DNA of 64,000 nt from Ciona intestinalis (Eukaryota > Chordata > Ascidiacea > Phlebobranchia > Cionidae). The DNA is taken from the NCBI RefSeq assembly GCF_000224145.3, contig NC_020167.2, positions 4,598,991 to 4,662,990 on the forward strand. Direction: 5' to 3'. A program made the translations under genes and the position numbers. Shown piece after piece: positions 24,601-39,600 of this stretch. Position 1 is the stretch's first letter. Each line of letters opens with the position of its first letter. The notes below the pieces were generated by a model. The model searched no databases. It was not told where the DNA came from and saw only the letters and a program-made list of their open reading frames with translations.

Positions 24601-27600
24601 TTTCTGACTGGGATATCGAAATATGCCATTTGTTGCACTGGACATTCAAACCTTAGATTTCCAAGTGGTTCCGATGGTTTAGCATCTATTTCAATTGAAT
24701 ACCAAACTCTGTAATAAAAATTGAGTGATTTTAATAAAACCTCTTTACTACCACCGTCGAATCAAAAACAAACCAGAAGTAACCAACAAAGCAGTTTTGA
24801 ACAAGAATAACTTTTCAACAAAAATGATCTCTATGGACCACTTACATGCTCAATTAAACCAAACTTTGCGCAAAACCCATCAGAATAAGGCAACACAATT
24901 TGCTAGCACAGTGTCATGGCTGAAATAATTAGGTGTGTGTGTCTTTAGGCAAGACACTTAACAAACATTGCTCTAACCCAGTAGTCACCTAACCACAAAT
25001 TCACATACCTGATAACTCATTAGCATACACGAGTGCATGAAAAAAAAGCAAATTATAATGACTGTCATTCCCCCATTGGAAAACTAAGCTACATTTATTC
25101 ATTCATTGCACAAATTCACCTATAACTCTGCATAGCATCTAGTTCCTTCTTTGGTTTGAGATACGCTGGCGTGACGGACTCAACAGTTCTTTCATCTTCC
25201 TCTTCTTTATCCGAGTCACTCTCATCTTTGCTCACCAACTTTGATTTCTCAGCATCCTCCACAACGAAAGCGAGAACTCCTTTTGTTAATCCTTGTTTCC
25301 ATGGAGACAGAACGAAATTGTAATCCGCTTGCTGGCCCTGAGAACAATATAAAAAATCAGAGAAATTATTTTGACCTACAACACAGGCTTGTATTAAAAA
25401 ACACATAAGGCGTTACTCTTAGATGCCAGCTATGCAATAATTCAAAGTCATATACTTTAAGACAACAGTTTTTAAACTATACTCACAAACCCCTAACTCT
25501 TATTTTGTTTGCTTTCAAATTTCGAGTTTAAATTGTCTCAAGTTAGACTTTATAATGAGTTTAAAGTGTCAGGGTGTGGTATATCTGACATACAACATCA
25601 CTTCCTTGGGCAAGACACTTAACAAGAATTGCTTCAACCCAGTGGTCACTTAAGGGTTGTCCATTTTGTCAGCCATACATAAATAAAAAAATCCTCCAAA
25701 AAATAATCACTCTCAAAGTTATATACTTGGTAATTGTAAGCGGGCATGATGTGTATGAAACGCCTATGTTTTAAGGACTGTCTTTGCCCTCAGAGGGTAA
25801 ATGGGTTACATTCATTCATCTCACCTTCAACACAGTAACAGAAGTCACACCATCCAAGTAAGGAATATCAGTGACAACTTTATAGTTGAGCTTGTGTGGT
25901 GCAAAGTTTGGTACAGACACCGTGTATTTAAAATCCTCTCGGCATTTGCAACTGAGTTGAATGTGATCAAGAGACAGAGGACTTCCGCCAATCCCTCGCA
26001 AGTTAAACAGATGTTCAGTGCCATCAGATCTAGACAAAGACAAAAAGAAATAAAAAAATTGGATTACATTTTATCAAATGTTTTTATTAAAAAAAAAAGG
26101 TATGAAACTAACATACTTTTTTGCAATGTTTTGATTGAATTAAAGTTAATCATATAAGTCTATATTGTCAAATTTATGATCTAAAAGAGTTAAAATCCAC
26201 AGTGTAAAATGTATGCATAACATAACAGGTGTTATTTTTACAAGACATATATTTTATTATACACAATTATAAAAAAATATTAGACAGCTAGTGCACAGGT
26301 ATACACAACTATTGATGTACACCATGTATAGTTCTTTTGTACAACATGTATATTATACTAAATACAAATATGATAAACTATATAAAATTGTTGTACAGGA
26401 TTAAACACAATTACCATAGAAACTTGAAATCTGATTTTTAAATACCAATAAAATGAATTGTTACTTGTTTTTAATGGTGAGCTTGCCAGTAATTGAACAT
26501 TCACAATGAGGTTTGAACATGAGGGGAAAATATGTTGTCTGTCCTGCCTTTGCTGTCATAAAACTTGGCCCAAAGAAACCTTTGCCATCAATCAGACATT
26601 CTAATTCCCAATCATGGTTTGATGCATTTTGCTGAAAAACAAATTTTATTGATTTTGAAAATGTAAAATAGGGATATTGTGTTGTGTAGAAAACACTAAA
26701 ACTTAAAAACAGAAAAAATTCTAAATTACGAGTTTACCATGTATGTTACTTTGTGGGTGATTATTTTCTTTAAACTTTTTAAATTTTTTTTTATGCATGG
26801 ATTTTTGGACAACCATAAGCGACTACAACTTACGATAGGAATGCTCTGTGTTACGCTCTGATGAGCGGGAGTGCGGAAATCGAAACGCGCCGTCGTCCCT
26901 GCGGGGTTCACAGTGCATTCCACCCTGTATACACGGACATCACCGGGTGACTTGAGGATGATGTCACACGGGTAGTGCCCGGGACCTTTTGGTGAAAATC
27001 TCACTTCTAATGGAACGGTACCATCATTCTGTGGTGAAAAATCGTAAAATGTATTTTAATTAAAACCAAAATGGAATAAACTAAGGAATAAATCGAAAAA
27101 GGTAAGAAAAAACGGTTAAAAAATTATACATATCAATACAATGAATAATTGTCAAATATAAACTAAGTTTTAAAAAATACCATAAATTTATTAGAAATTT
27201 CTAAATGATACATTATGATATATATATACTAAACCCTTGCCATACCTGTCTGTCATTAGGTCCAGCATTACTTGTTTTCATCTCTGATGCTGGGGGCGGT
27301 CCAAATGTCATTGGGGACGGAATTATAATTGAGGGTTGGGCCTGGAACCATTCAGAAGATGCTTCCACATTAAAAGTGGTTCCTCGGGGCCGTGGTGGGG
27401 CAGATGGAGGGTGAAATTGGGAAAGGGAGTCACGCATGTCGTTGTACTGCTCAGTGTCAACTAACCCCATAGCAGCAATTGCTGCTGTAACACTACCACT
27501 ATCCAACGTTCCTGTATATAAATGTAACTTGTTTACCCTCGCGTGGTGGGGCAACAACAGTCGCAAAACAGGGGTGTTCTGTTTTATACACCTCATGTCT

Positions 27601-30600
27601 GTTTACGAGTTACAAAACATGTAAAAAAACATTAAGTAAACAACTGGATTGTACATTGCATAAAACATATTTTAATATATTTTAGAGTAAAACTAAATCT
27701 TACAGTCAGTATTACGAGAACAAAGTATGAAAAACATATATTATCAAGTGTACAAGTGCTGCTAAAGTAAATCGCAGTAAAAAATCAAGTCTAAATAATC
27801 GTGTGCAAAAAAATATATATTTTGCCAATTACTAGCATAACCAGTCTCTTTTTAAAATTTTAAATAGAAAATGTTTTGTTTGTTGCTTATTTTGTAGCAC
27901 TTGAATGTAACTTGCTTTTTCTCGAATGGCCGGAAAAAGAGCAGCTATAACATAAGTGTTCTGTTTCATACACATCGTGCCAGCTTTCGGGTTACCTCAT
28001 ATGTAACTTTGTGAGTAATTTTTTTTGTTTTTTTTACTTGGTTATTCTGTAAAAGACTGTAATGATGCAACGACAATCATCAAACAATATAAGTACTAGA
28101 CTCAGATTTATAGAACATATCACAAACATCAAATGCATAGTAATTATAAAAAGTCTGATAAAAAACATTGCTCCAGACCTGTTAAAATCCTTCTTTCTTG
28201 TTCTTTTTTCGACATCCTCTGTCTCGCAGCCAATCTAAGAGCTTTTTCTTTTGCTTCATTTGTAACAGGAACCAAAAGCTTTTCTTGCAGAGTTGAATTG
28301 TTTTCACATTTCCAGTAAATAATTCGCTCGTCGCCGCCAAACAAACCTTTACCTGGTAACAAGCATTATTACATGAATAAATAAATCGAACTTGTTTGTC
28401 TTTGTGAGGCGGAACTATGACAGTGGTTATAACACAGGTGATCTGTTTCACTCTTTGCCCCAGAGTACTAGTTAGTCCGTTAATACATTTTAGGAGTTAT
28501 TATTTTTTTATCTGTATGGCTGAGAACAATCTTTAGGGGTTGCTGGGTAAAGCAATTGCCATTAAGTGACTCGCCCATATATATTGTAATTGAGGGACAA
28601 AGCCTTTAACCACTGGGCTACAGCGCCAGCATTGATGCTACTATACTGTTAAAGGTTTCAATTTACATAGACACAAAAGTATTTTAATGTTTTTAGCGTT
28701 CAGGCCTTGTTTAAACAAAAAAAAAAAATTCGTTTTGGTAATACAGTTAAACAATAAGTTTTGATAAAATGTAAAATTATAAAAATATAAACTTCCACAA
28801 TTAATTCAGTCCTAATCTATAAATGGCTGAAGAAGTTACCAATCGATAGCAAAATAGTCACAGTTGAAATCTTGAAAATAGTTTTTACCTCTCTCTGCCG
28901 CGGCTGCACTTGAAATCCGGACTGAATGTTGAGAAGCAGAGTTGAATGGAACGGATGAAGGAAGAGGAAGACTGGATGTTGCTTCAACTGCATAGAGGAA
29001 CTCGCCCACATCCTCATCCACGAAGAGCACGGAGCAATATTTTCTTCCAATGCTGAATGGAAGGAAATCCAACTGAAAAAGGAGGGAATGTAATGGGATT
29101 TTAACAGCAAAGCAGATTAAACATGGTAACAGTAAAATGTTTTTTATGTAAAAAAATTCCCTAACACATTGGCGTTACAGTTTTTCTTTAACGGTAAAAG
29201 ATCATAGTAAATTTAAAGGGTTGCAGTATTCAATAAATGGCAAAAAAACAGCTTATATTTATTTCTAAATGTTTCTTAATATCCACTTCTAGTTTTTCCT
29301 TATTGTTAAGATACCACAGTTGACTTAAGGGGTTGCAGTATGTAGTAATGGGGATAAACCACAACTCATAAACCATATTACTCATTTATCACACCACAAT
29401 AAACAAGTAAAATACAATAAGTTGCTTAATTACCACCACCCACCTGTAAAACTTTAGATTTTCCAGCCTCCAGAGAAATGTAGCATTCATGGCAGAAGAA
29501 TGCTGTCAATTGTGATGTCATAGTTGGGCCTTGGTCTATTGTCTTCCTTGTGAGGTCATCAGGAACAGGTCGTTCTTCTGGAGGAGGGCTTGGTGGTGGG
29601 GAGGATTCTTTTGGTTGGCCGTGGTCAGTTCGTGATTTGACCTGAATGAGTGAATGAATAAGTTGCTATGTATGTTACTTGGGTGATTACTTTGGGGGGA
29701 TTATTTGTCTTTGTGTATAGCTGATAATTTGGACAACCAATTAGAGACCACTGGGTTGGAGCAATTGCTGTACTTGTCCAAGGACACAAACGCCCACATA
29801 GCACTAAATAATTTAAAAAAATGAGTTGCACACAAAAATATTGCTAATAAAAGCAGTTTTAAAATTTTTAACATCACATGCTAAATGTTATTTATAGTTT
29901 GACTGGTAGTTTGCTTACTCAATGCTATGTGAATGGATAAGAGAAATATAAAACTGGGTTTTATGGTAGATTTCAATACTTTGAAGTAGTTTAAAACTAA
30001 ATAATTTACAGATCACTTTAAAGGCTATAAATCGCCAACTTGTGCTAGTGCTTTACTAGAACTAGGCAGTGAATTTAAATACTAGATTTTTTTAATTATT
30101 AATATAGAGAAAAATAGTTTCATCCACCAAGAATATCTGTTTTTAAAAATATTATATTTAAAATTTTACCGATTTTATCCTAGACGACAAAGTTTTCTTG
30201 GCACTCTTCGCTACACCTCCCCTTTGCCCGATGTCGAGCGGANNNNNNNNNNNNNNNNNNNNNNNNNNNNNNNNNNNNNNNNNNNNNNNNNNAAGCAGAT
30301 TAACATGGTAACAGTAAAATGTTTTTTATGTAAAAAAATTCCCTAACACATTGGCGTTACAGTTTTTCTTTAACGGTAAAAGATCATAGTAAATTTAAAG
30401 GGTTGCAGTATTCAATAAATGGCAAAAAAACAGCTTATATTTATTTCTAAATGTTTCTTAATATCCACTTCTAGTTTTTCCTTATTGTTAAGATACCACA
30501 GTTGACTTAAGGGGTTGCAGTATGTAGTAATGGGGATAAACCACAACTCATAAACCATATTACTCATTTATCACACCACAATAAACAAGTAAAATACAAT

Positions 30601-33600
30601 AAGTTGCTTAATTACCACCACCCACCTGTAAAACTTTAGATTTTCCAGCCTCCAGAGAAATGTAGCATTCATGGCAGAAGAATGCTGTCAATTGTGATGT
30701 CATAGTTGGGCCTTGGTCTGTTGTCTTCCTTGTGAGGTCATCAGGAACAGGTCGTTCTTCTGGAGGAGGGCTTGGTGGTGGGGAGGATTCTTTTGGTTGG
30801 CCGTGGTCAGTTCGTGATTTGACCTGAATGAATGAGTTACTATGTATGTAACTTTGTAAGTGATTACTTTGGGGAGATTATTTGTCTTTGTGTATAGCTG
30901 ATAATTTGGACAACCAATTAGAGACCACTGGGTTGGAGCAATTGCTGTACTTGTCCAAGGACACAAACGCCCACATAGCACTAAATAATTTTAAAAAATG
31001 AGTTGCACACAAAAATATTGCTAATAAAAGCAGTTTTAAAATTTTGAACATCACAGGCTAAATTTTATTTATACTGGTAGTTTGCTCACTTAATGCTGAA
31101 TAAGAGAAATATAAAACTGGGTTTTATGGTAGATTCTAATACTTTAAAGTAGTTTAAAACTAAATACTTTACAGATCACTTTAAAGGCTATAAATTGCCA
31201 ACTTGTGCTAGTGCTTCACTAGAACTAGGCAGTGACTTTAAATACTAGATTTTTTTAATTATTAATATAGAGAAAAATAGTTTCATCCACCAAGAATATC
31301 AGTTTTTTAAAAAAATTATATTTAAAATTTTACCGATTTTATCCTAGACGACAAAGTTTTCTTGGCACTCTTCGCTACACCTCCCCTTTGCCCGATGTCG
31401 AGCGGAGATGGAGGTCCATCACTGGATTCAACCAGAACAATCCGGAATTTTCCATCTTGTTTAAATGGGTTGGTTACCTTAGAGTGAGAGGAGTTAAAAG
31501 TATCTTTAGTAAAAAGGTATCTAAGCTTTATGTTTTATCTTTTATAAGATGAAAAGAATTTTTTACATGATCATTGTTATTGTAACTTTTTTGTGTATAG
31601 TTACATTTTTGATCTATTCCGAGAATAATATTCGTCAAACCAGTTGAGTAATGGTCATGTATGGTTTAAACGAAGGTATAAATATTTCTCCAAATTATGT
31701 TATATGACATCAATAACATTTAAAACACTTTTTTCTTTTTTTTTAAATTAAATTTTGTACAATGCCAAACTTATCATGAAATTAATCTTCCTGAATAAAA
31801 TTGAAACACTTCCCCATTTTTTTTCTTCTAAAATTATATTTAAATTTGTCAATCTTACCATGAGATCAATCTTCTTCATCTCATAACATGGAGAATCCCC
31901 TTTCACAGTATTTATGGGGTGAATATCATCCACAGCAGTCCGCATGTTGAACACAAGAGTTGAACCCACGGTCCCGTTCAGTCTCGAACCAGAGTTGGAA
32001 CTTGAGTTTCGTCTTCCAACCAACACAAGCACAGCTTCTGCGGGCCGAATCAATCGACTTGTGAAGTTCACATCCAAGTTTACATCTCCTCTGTTTGTTT
32101 GGGAAAGAAATTTTTAAATGAACTGTTGTAAAAGTACAATAAAAGTTTTTTGGTATTATAACCCATCATATACACTGTTTTTTTTTGTTTTTTTTTTATT
32201 CTTTATGGGTGAGATCCTTGTCAAGGACCTGGGATTTAGGCCAGATTTGGCCCATTACCCAAACACCCCGAATGTCTATTTAAGTCCTAGGTGCGAACGC
32301 TGGGTTGGAGCAATGTCTGTTAAGTGACTTGCCCAAGGACACATACGCCAATCAGTATCGCCCTCGAGCATCGAACCGGAACACTTTGGTCTCGATGCAA
32401 ACGCCTAAACCACTGAGTCACGATGTCAGAAGAAACATACACTGTTGCTGCCAGGCCTATTATTATTAAACTAGATTTCATAATTCCCCACAAAATTCTA
32501 CAATCCAACATCTTTATCGATTTTTTCTCACACAAGATAACTCAGATGGTTATACCACAGTTAATCTGTGGAACACCATATACAGTGATTCACATGCAGG
32601 CATTTACAATGGCAACATCTCTGTACTTTGTGTCAACTAAATTTATATTTATTCCACCAGTTTCTGTAATACTTAGCACCCAACTGTATTTATTCCACAC
32701 TCTTTCAAAAAACTTAACTTTTAGGTAATTTATTCCTTACTTTTCTATAATATTCAACAATTAAATTTTTTTCAAAAAATCAAAGTTTAACTAGTTTTTA
32801 CCTGGGAGGTACATTGACTTCATTTCCACCAGGTAAGCTGAAATCATTCTGATCACGCCCGAATATTGAAGCAATGTACGTTAGAGGTCGTGAACTTGGG
32901 TTGTTTAAACGAACCTGGTAAAATTTGTTGTTTTTTTAAGTATAAACATAATGCTGTGTTAACTATTGGAGAAAAAAATTAAATGAGCGAAGGAATAAAT
33001 GTAACTTGCTTTATTCTCGCGAGGCTGGAAAACGACAGTCGTTATAACACGAGTGTTCTGTTTTATACACTTCACGCTAGCTTACAAGTTACAACGTAAA
33101 ACCTGGCACAAATGAAACTTAAGTTTTTTTTTGTATAGCTTGAAATATTGTTTTGACTTTAGTAGTCTACTAAATAACTAACCTGTCTGCGAACAATAGA
33201 GTGAAGCGCACCAACAAACTCAACTGTTGATTTAGGAGCATATTGTGGAAGGTTTTGATACAGATAAACACATAACTGAAAAAAGGTAAATTATCAATAT
33301 AAAAAGTTAAAAACAAAATAATGAAAAGGGGTTGCAAAATACATTTGAAACAATAAACTTTAAACAATATTTCAAACTTACAAAATAAATAGTAAATAAA
33401 AAAATGCGTTTACATAAAAAAATAGCTAAAAAAACTTTGTTTAAAATACATAACTGGCTTAGAAAACTTTGTTTAAAATAATTAATGCCTAAAAATAATT
33501 TGTTTAAAAAAATAAATGCTTAAAAAAATGTTTACAAAAACTTGATCTGCTAATTCTAAACATCGTACCAACAATAAAGAGATGGGGTTTGGGTCGGTTA

Positions 33601-36600
33601 TGTCAGTTGCTTGAATATCGTAATCAATGCCGGCACTTCTAAGTGATCTCACTAGGATTAGTGTGTTGTGCAGACACTGCTCAGGACTGGCAGGGGCTGT
33701 GTACATCTCACTGAAGTGATCAGCAATCTATGAAAAGAAAAAAAGAAAGTGATTAACAATTGAAAAAGTGATACAGTTTTTTCTGCATGATTCATTTTCT
33801 TTAAACGAAAAAAATGTATTTTTGATGTTACCTCCATTCTGCATTTAAGGTGTTTAGTATTTGAATGTATTTTCTTCTTTTTTTAACAGTACAGTTTACA
33901 CTAGTAATTCGTGAGAACACCAATATGCTTTAAAAAAAACTTGGTCACTGCTATATCAAGTCACCAAGTATCACACATTGTGGTTTTCAAAACATCTTGA
34001 AATTGATAAAAGCTTGATAAAAGTACCACCCTCAAAAATAGTTGTTTTTTTACAGGGAGACGTCTTTTTCAAGAACATCTCAAGCATACCATCAATAATA
34101 TTAATAAAACTTTGTTTGTCGCTTCGATTACTGTATCGAATATTTAAAAACATTAAAAACAAAAATACAGGTAATAGCAACAAAACAACATTTGTTAAAA
34201 CACAGCTTTAATTTGGAAGAAAAAAACGCAGTCGTACACCTAAATACTAGAAAATATTCTCACCAGCCACGGACAGTAAGCAGACACAACAGAAGCAAGC
34301 ACGAGGCCATCCAAGAGATCGTAATCAAAGTTGACGACCCATCTAGATGGAGGTTCTCCACCTTTGCTTTTCTCCACAGGTTGTAAAGCCCTATCCCCCC
34401 ACACTAAATGGCGTTGTATCTCATAATGATGGTTGAGCCATGCTAGAACAATTCGTTCACCAGTGCTAGGAAATATAACTTATTAGAGAATATATTTAAC
34501 AATTTATAACTATTATATTTGTATGTTATAATATTTTTTTGTGAAAAACTCATCATTTAAGTTTTAAATGCTCCTAAACATTTGTCATTTTCAATTATTT
34601 TAATTATATTACAAGACAACTAATAAAAAGACCAAATTATCCAAATATCTGAAATCTTTAAAACAAGTTTGAATCAAATTATAAACTGAGTTGTTTTAAA
34701 ATTGCTTAATCTGAAACAAGTTATTTGATAAAAGTGTGTTTTTTAAGTCAGCAACTGTATCTGCTCCTAACCAGTTAATAAAAGCTTACCTGTATACATT
34801 GCTTGCTAACGGGTCGGGGTTCACCGTTGGAATACTTTTGTTCAGTTTTGTGCTGCTTGCTTGGCTTGAGGCAATCCTTGACAACACTAAGACCTATACA
34901 GATATATGGATACTTTAATTTAACTTGTTTCATCCTCGTGTGGCTTGAAAATAACAGTCGTTATGACACAGGTGTTCTGTTTAATACACCTCGTTTACGA
35001 GTTACTACGTATGTAACTTTGTGGTTGATTGTTTTTTAGACAACCCATTAGTTACTTTTGTGACCACTGGGTTGGAGCAATTGTTGTTAAGTGTCTTGTC
35101 ATAAGGACACATATGCCCACAAATGATAGCAGCAACAAGCCTTGAACCCATTACCTCTGGGTTAGGGGCAGGCGCACAAACCACTTTACCACGGTGCCGG
35201 ACTTTGGGTTGGAACAATTGCTGTTAAGAGTCTTGCCCAAACACACAGTACAGAAACTATTGAATTCCACCCAAATGTTCAATATCAATTAAAACCAGAC
35301 ACTGACATCTTTCAGGGTAATAAACAAACAACAAATAGATTAAGATCACATGTAATTCCAAAAGTGACAATTAATGACAAAATTTACCTTGAAGAGCTGG
35401 AGCAGTAAATCTGTCCACGCCCGTTTTGAGACTGACTCAAAAAGTTCTTCTTCAATATGGATGTTGGAAGCAAGCGTTATCTTTTCATCTAAAGATTTCC
35501 CACCTTCTGAAGGTTCTACAGTCACTCGTCCATTTACTTTGTCCTGCTTTTTTGCGTCACGCTCCCTGATTTTGACCCAACGACGGTAATCACGTGGGGT
35601 TAAAAGAAACTCGGGACGAATGGCTGCCACTGATGCACCTTGGCCTCTGTGGTTTAAAAAGCATGTTAACCTTTTTATTTTAATTATATCTTATACAATA
35701 TTTATTAATATATATGTTTATAAAAATGTTTTATTTGTCGTTTTAATTACGTGTAACAGAAATTTAGCTTATTTTAGAGTTGTAAAAGTTTTAATTAGGA
35801 CTTAATTGGTGATGTATTCTATTCTATATGGTTAAGGTCCTTATTCAAGGACCTAGGATAAAGGACAGGTTACTCACACCCAGACTGCTTTCTCAACTGA
35901 ATGTAACTACTCCATGAATAAAAAAAGGTGAATTATTTAAAAAAAACCTTAGAAAAGTAAGAAGAGTTGAATGTTGCCAATGTAGTTGAAGAATACGTTC
36001 GGTTGGATCTCGTGGTAATGGTTGGTTGATTGGGATGCCAGGAACCATTCTGTGGGTATTACAATCAGTTTAAACATTTATATATGTTTCATTGTAGATT
36101 TATTCTATAAGTAATTTTAGAACATAATATAGTGAGTTCAAAATTTTTTTGACAAAATGTAAAAATTATGTAAATGTTGATTAAAACAAAAGTTAATAAA
36201 AAAACAAAAAAAACAACAAATACAAATATAAAAAGTGATTCAAAGACAGCAAAAAAACAAGTTAATTAAAAGGGTATTTACTTAAGCAAAAAAGTATTCT
36301 TAACATTTATCATATTTAATTTTCTTGACCTTCCACATAAATGTTGAAGCATGTCATAAATTGTCTTCACATCTTTCTTCAAGCTGGTGTCCCAACCTCC
36401 AAAATTCATCCGATTTCTTTTGGGGTTGTCTGCAGTCACTGGAGGGCCACAGCGAGCAGCTATCTCCTCGTCATCAAATGGGATTCGAGTAACAAGACTA
36501 GGAGACAAATATTATGTTTTAAATAAATATAAGTGAATGATGTGAATGAAACACAGAAATACTGTGTATACAGAAACACCAAATGTTAACATATTATAAA

Positions 36601-39600
36601 TACATATATGCGAATGAGGTGAATGAAATACAGGTTAAACTATAGACGAAATCAGAGTTTGCTCAAAAATGTAGGCAAGTATTTTACCGTCTTAGTGATT
36701 GTGGAACAGTGATAGGGAAGAGACCACCGGGCCAACCATGCGCTGAAAACCAACGTTGGGCGGCGAGCAATACTTCATGATGAAAGTGAGCTTCCAATGA
36801 ACTTTCAAATGGGAAGACGGCCGAACCAAGGGAACGAGAGATAAGTTCTCGTTGTGCAGAGGCATCTTCTGTGTTTCGTTGGTTTGTTACTGGGCCCTTT
36901 ACATACAAAACATAAAATATTTTTTGGTTAACTCTTTGAAAACGATAGCAAATGTTAAGATCATGTTAATTAATAGAAAATGACGGTCATTAAAACATTT
37001 TAAGAAAAAAAGGGTGTGGGAAAAGCAGCAGTTAAAAGTATGATAAAAACAATGACATGTAAAGTAAGCTGAAAATGTACATTTTTATAAATTTAAACAG
37101 CGAATGTTTTTTTTGCTTATTTCCATGTAGTATTATCTTACTTAATCTGTGAAAATTATCAGGCTGTTTTTAAAAGTGATATTTAGGAAAAACACACAAC
37201 CAGCTTACTTTGTTGAGTGAAGCAACATCATGCGTTGCATTCTTTGCGACGTTAACTCTGTGACGAGATGTACCAGTGGTGTCACTGTTGGCTGGTAACG
37301 CTGGTTGAGCACCATCTCTTGAACTATGCACAAACTCCGATTCTGGAATAGACATTGTTTATAAAAACATATCAACTTTATTTGTCTTTTCGATTACAGT
37401 AGCGAAAATTTAAAAATGTTTTAAACGAAAAGACAGGATATAACGACAAGTTGTTAAAACACACTAGTAGTTAATTGTTAAAAATAAAATATATAAAATA
37501 ACTTCATCTGTCTCTTTAATTACAGAAGCTAAGATTTAGAAATATTTTAAACAAAAAGATAGGATATAGCAACACGTATTTAACACACGCTTACAGTTAA
37601 AAACATATTTACGCTACACCTAGGTGTACACAACAAAATCTCACATGAAGTGGAAATAACCAATAGAAATCAACTTACCATTTTAAAAAACAGATATACT
37701 AAAAAAATACATGTGCCATTTGTTTTAACGGTTTTTTAATTTCAGTTGGAAATAAGCTAAACATTCTAAACTTTATTTAACACAACAGTTTGTGTTTTTA
37801 TTAGGGAAATATGCATCTGAGTTTAATTAAGCAAGAATAAAGAATTTTGACAACATTTTCTGCAGCTTGAACTCAAAATGTTTTGTCTTTGCTTATCTTA
37901 CTAAACCTGTCCTAAAACCTTCTTGCAAAACCTGTCTAAACCTGTTTAAACCTGCCTGAGCCTGTCTAGACTGACCTCTGCATCTTGAGCACAAACTACA
38001 GTCAGATTTAAATGTGATGGTGTCAGGGGTAGAGGAGAAATTACAGGAGGAAAAGTAGTATGAGGTACTCATGGTGTCCAGTTCTGAAAACACTCGAAAA
38101 ATAGATAAAATGAGTGAAAAGTGAAGAAGTTATTAGTTATTTTATGAGAAAAAAAAGACTCTAAAAATGATGGGGTTGGCATTTACTTTCTGAGTTGGTT
38201 CTACAGTTTAGCAACAAACTTTGGAGTGCTCAGCAAATCTTTGTAAACTGTTTTAACAATAAACATATTTTCCAGAACATCCTCATACAGCTTGAGTTAC
38301 GTAGCTTCAATCGTTTTAGTCACTAGCCCAAAAATGTTAGTATGTCTAACTACTTAGGCTAAAAACCAACAATGAAGATTAGGCCACTTTTTATAAAAAA
38401 TTCAAGTTTTGGCGTTTTGTAGATTTTACGTAAATATATACATATGTTTTTTTAAATTAAGTTTTGGCCAACTTTCGTTTTAACAATAACAAACCTGAAG
38501 GAGAGTTTGTTGACTCATCAAATGTTGACGATGCAGTTCCGAAATGAGAACTCGTGGCACTTGTGCTCCCTCGTGTGGAAGGCCGGTGGGGAGAAATACA
38601 CGGCAACAATACTGCTTCACCGAGACTGACTGAGTTCAAATTATAAAATATGTTATTTCAACAGAATATAAAACATAATCTAATGTTCCTGTCCATGCAT
38701 TAGTTTTAAGTACATGATACATAAGCTTTTTAACTTCTGATATTAAAGATGGTGTTTAAATTGTACGTACATATGTGATGTCATGTTTATAGTGAAACTG
38801 AACAGATATATGACTTATACGCACCTAAATACATTTAAAAACAACAAAAGGTAACCGAATATGCATGAAGTGTCAGGTTAGAGTCACACATACAAAAAAT
38901 ACATACAAATATGAAGTGTATAACAGACATGTATGTAGTTAACAATGTCAAATAATTTAAAAATTAAACCATGTATAGGTAATGGTAATGGGAGATTTCC
39001 AAATATGGAAAAGCAATTAACCTGTAGAAAATAATCATATAAAACTAATTATCATTTTACCACATTAAAAAATCACATGTATAAATAAATTTACCTGTAG
39101 AAAATAATCACGTATAAAACTAATTCTCATTTTATCACATATAAAATTCACATATATATATATAAACAAAAATTACCTGTAGAAAATATTCACATAAAAA
39201 TTTACATATAAAAACAAAAATTCAGACTGAATATATTCACTTCACTAATTGTTACTGTTTATACCTGAGTTAACATCTTGTGCTGGTCCTCTAAGTGCTT
39301 TGTCTTGCTCACAAACTATCTGGTGGTCATTTCTATGAGCAGCGAGAAAAGGATAAACTGTAAGCACGCAGTTGTCAGCAGTGGCTGTGACTGGGATGCT
39401 AAATCTATAAATTTAATGTAAAAAAATATTTTTAGGGTAATTATTGTTACTGTAGATTAAATGTAAAAAAAAGATCATCTAAAAAGTTAATTGGTAATAA
39501 GAAGTGGTGAATATATACCTTCTGCCAGCTTCATCAGTCAATGTTAAATCCACAGTGGCAGAAACTGGTTTATCGGAACTGAAAGTTAGAATGCAAGGAA

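Noticed and set aside
29110..31406. True tandem exon duplication in CFAP47
   Set aside because: Both copies end exactly at a 50-N gap, and one exon copy is truncated by it; allelic duplication in the assembly is simpler. Kept as a finding because only long reads can settle it.
35005..35217. Minus-strand open frame of 70 codons
   Set aside because: Lies entirely in a SINE; the similar frame at 58806-59015 is the same repeat.
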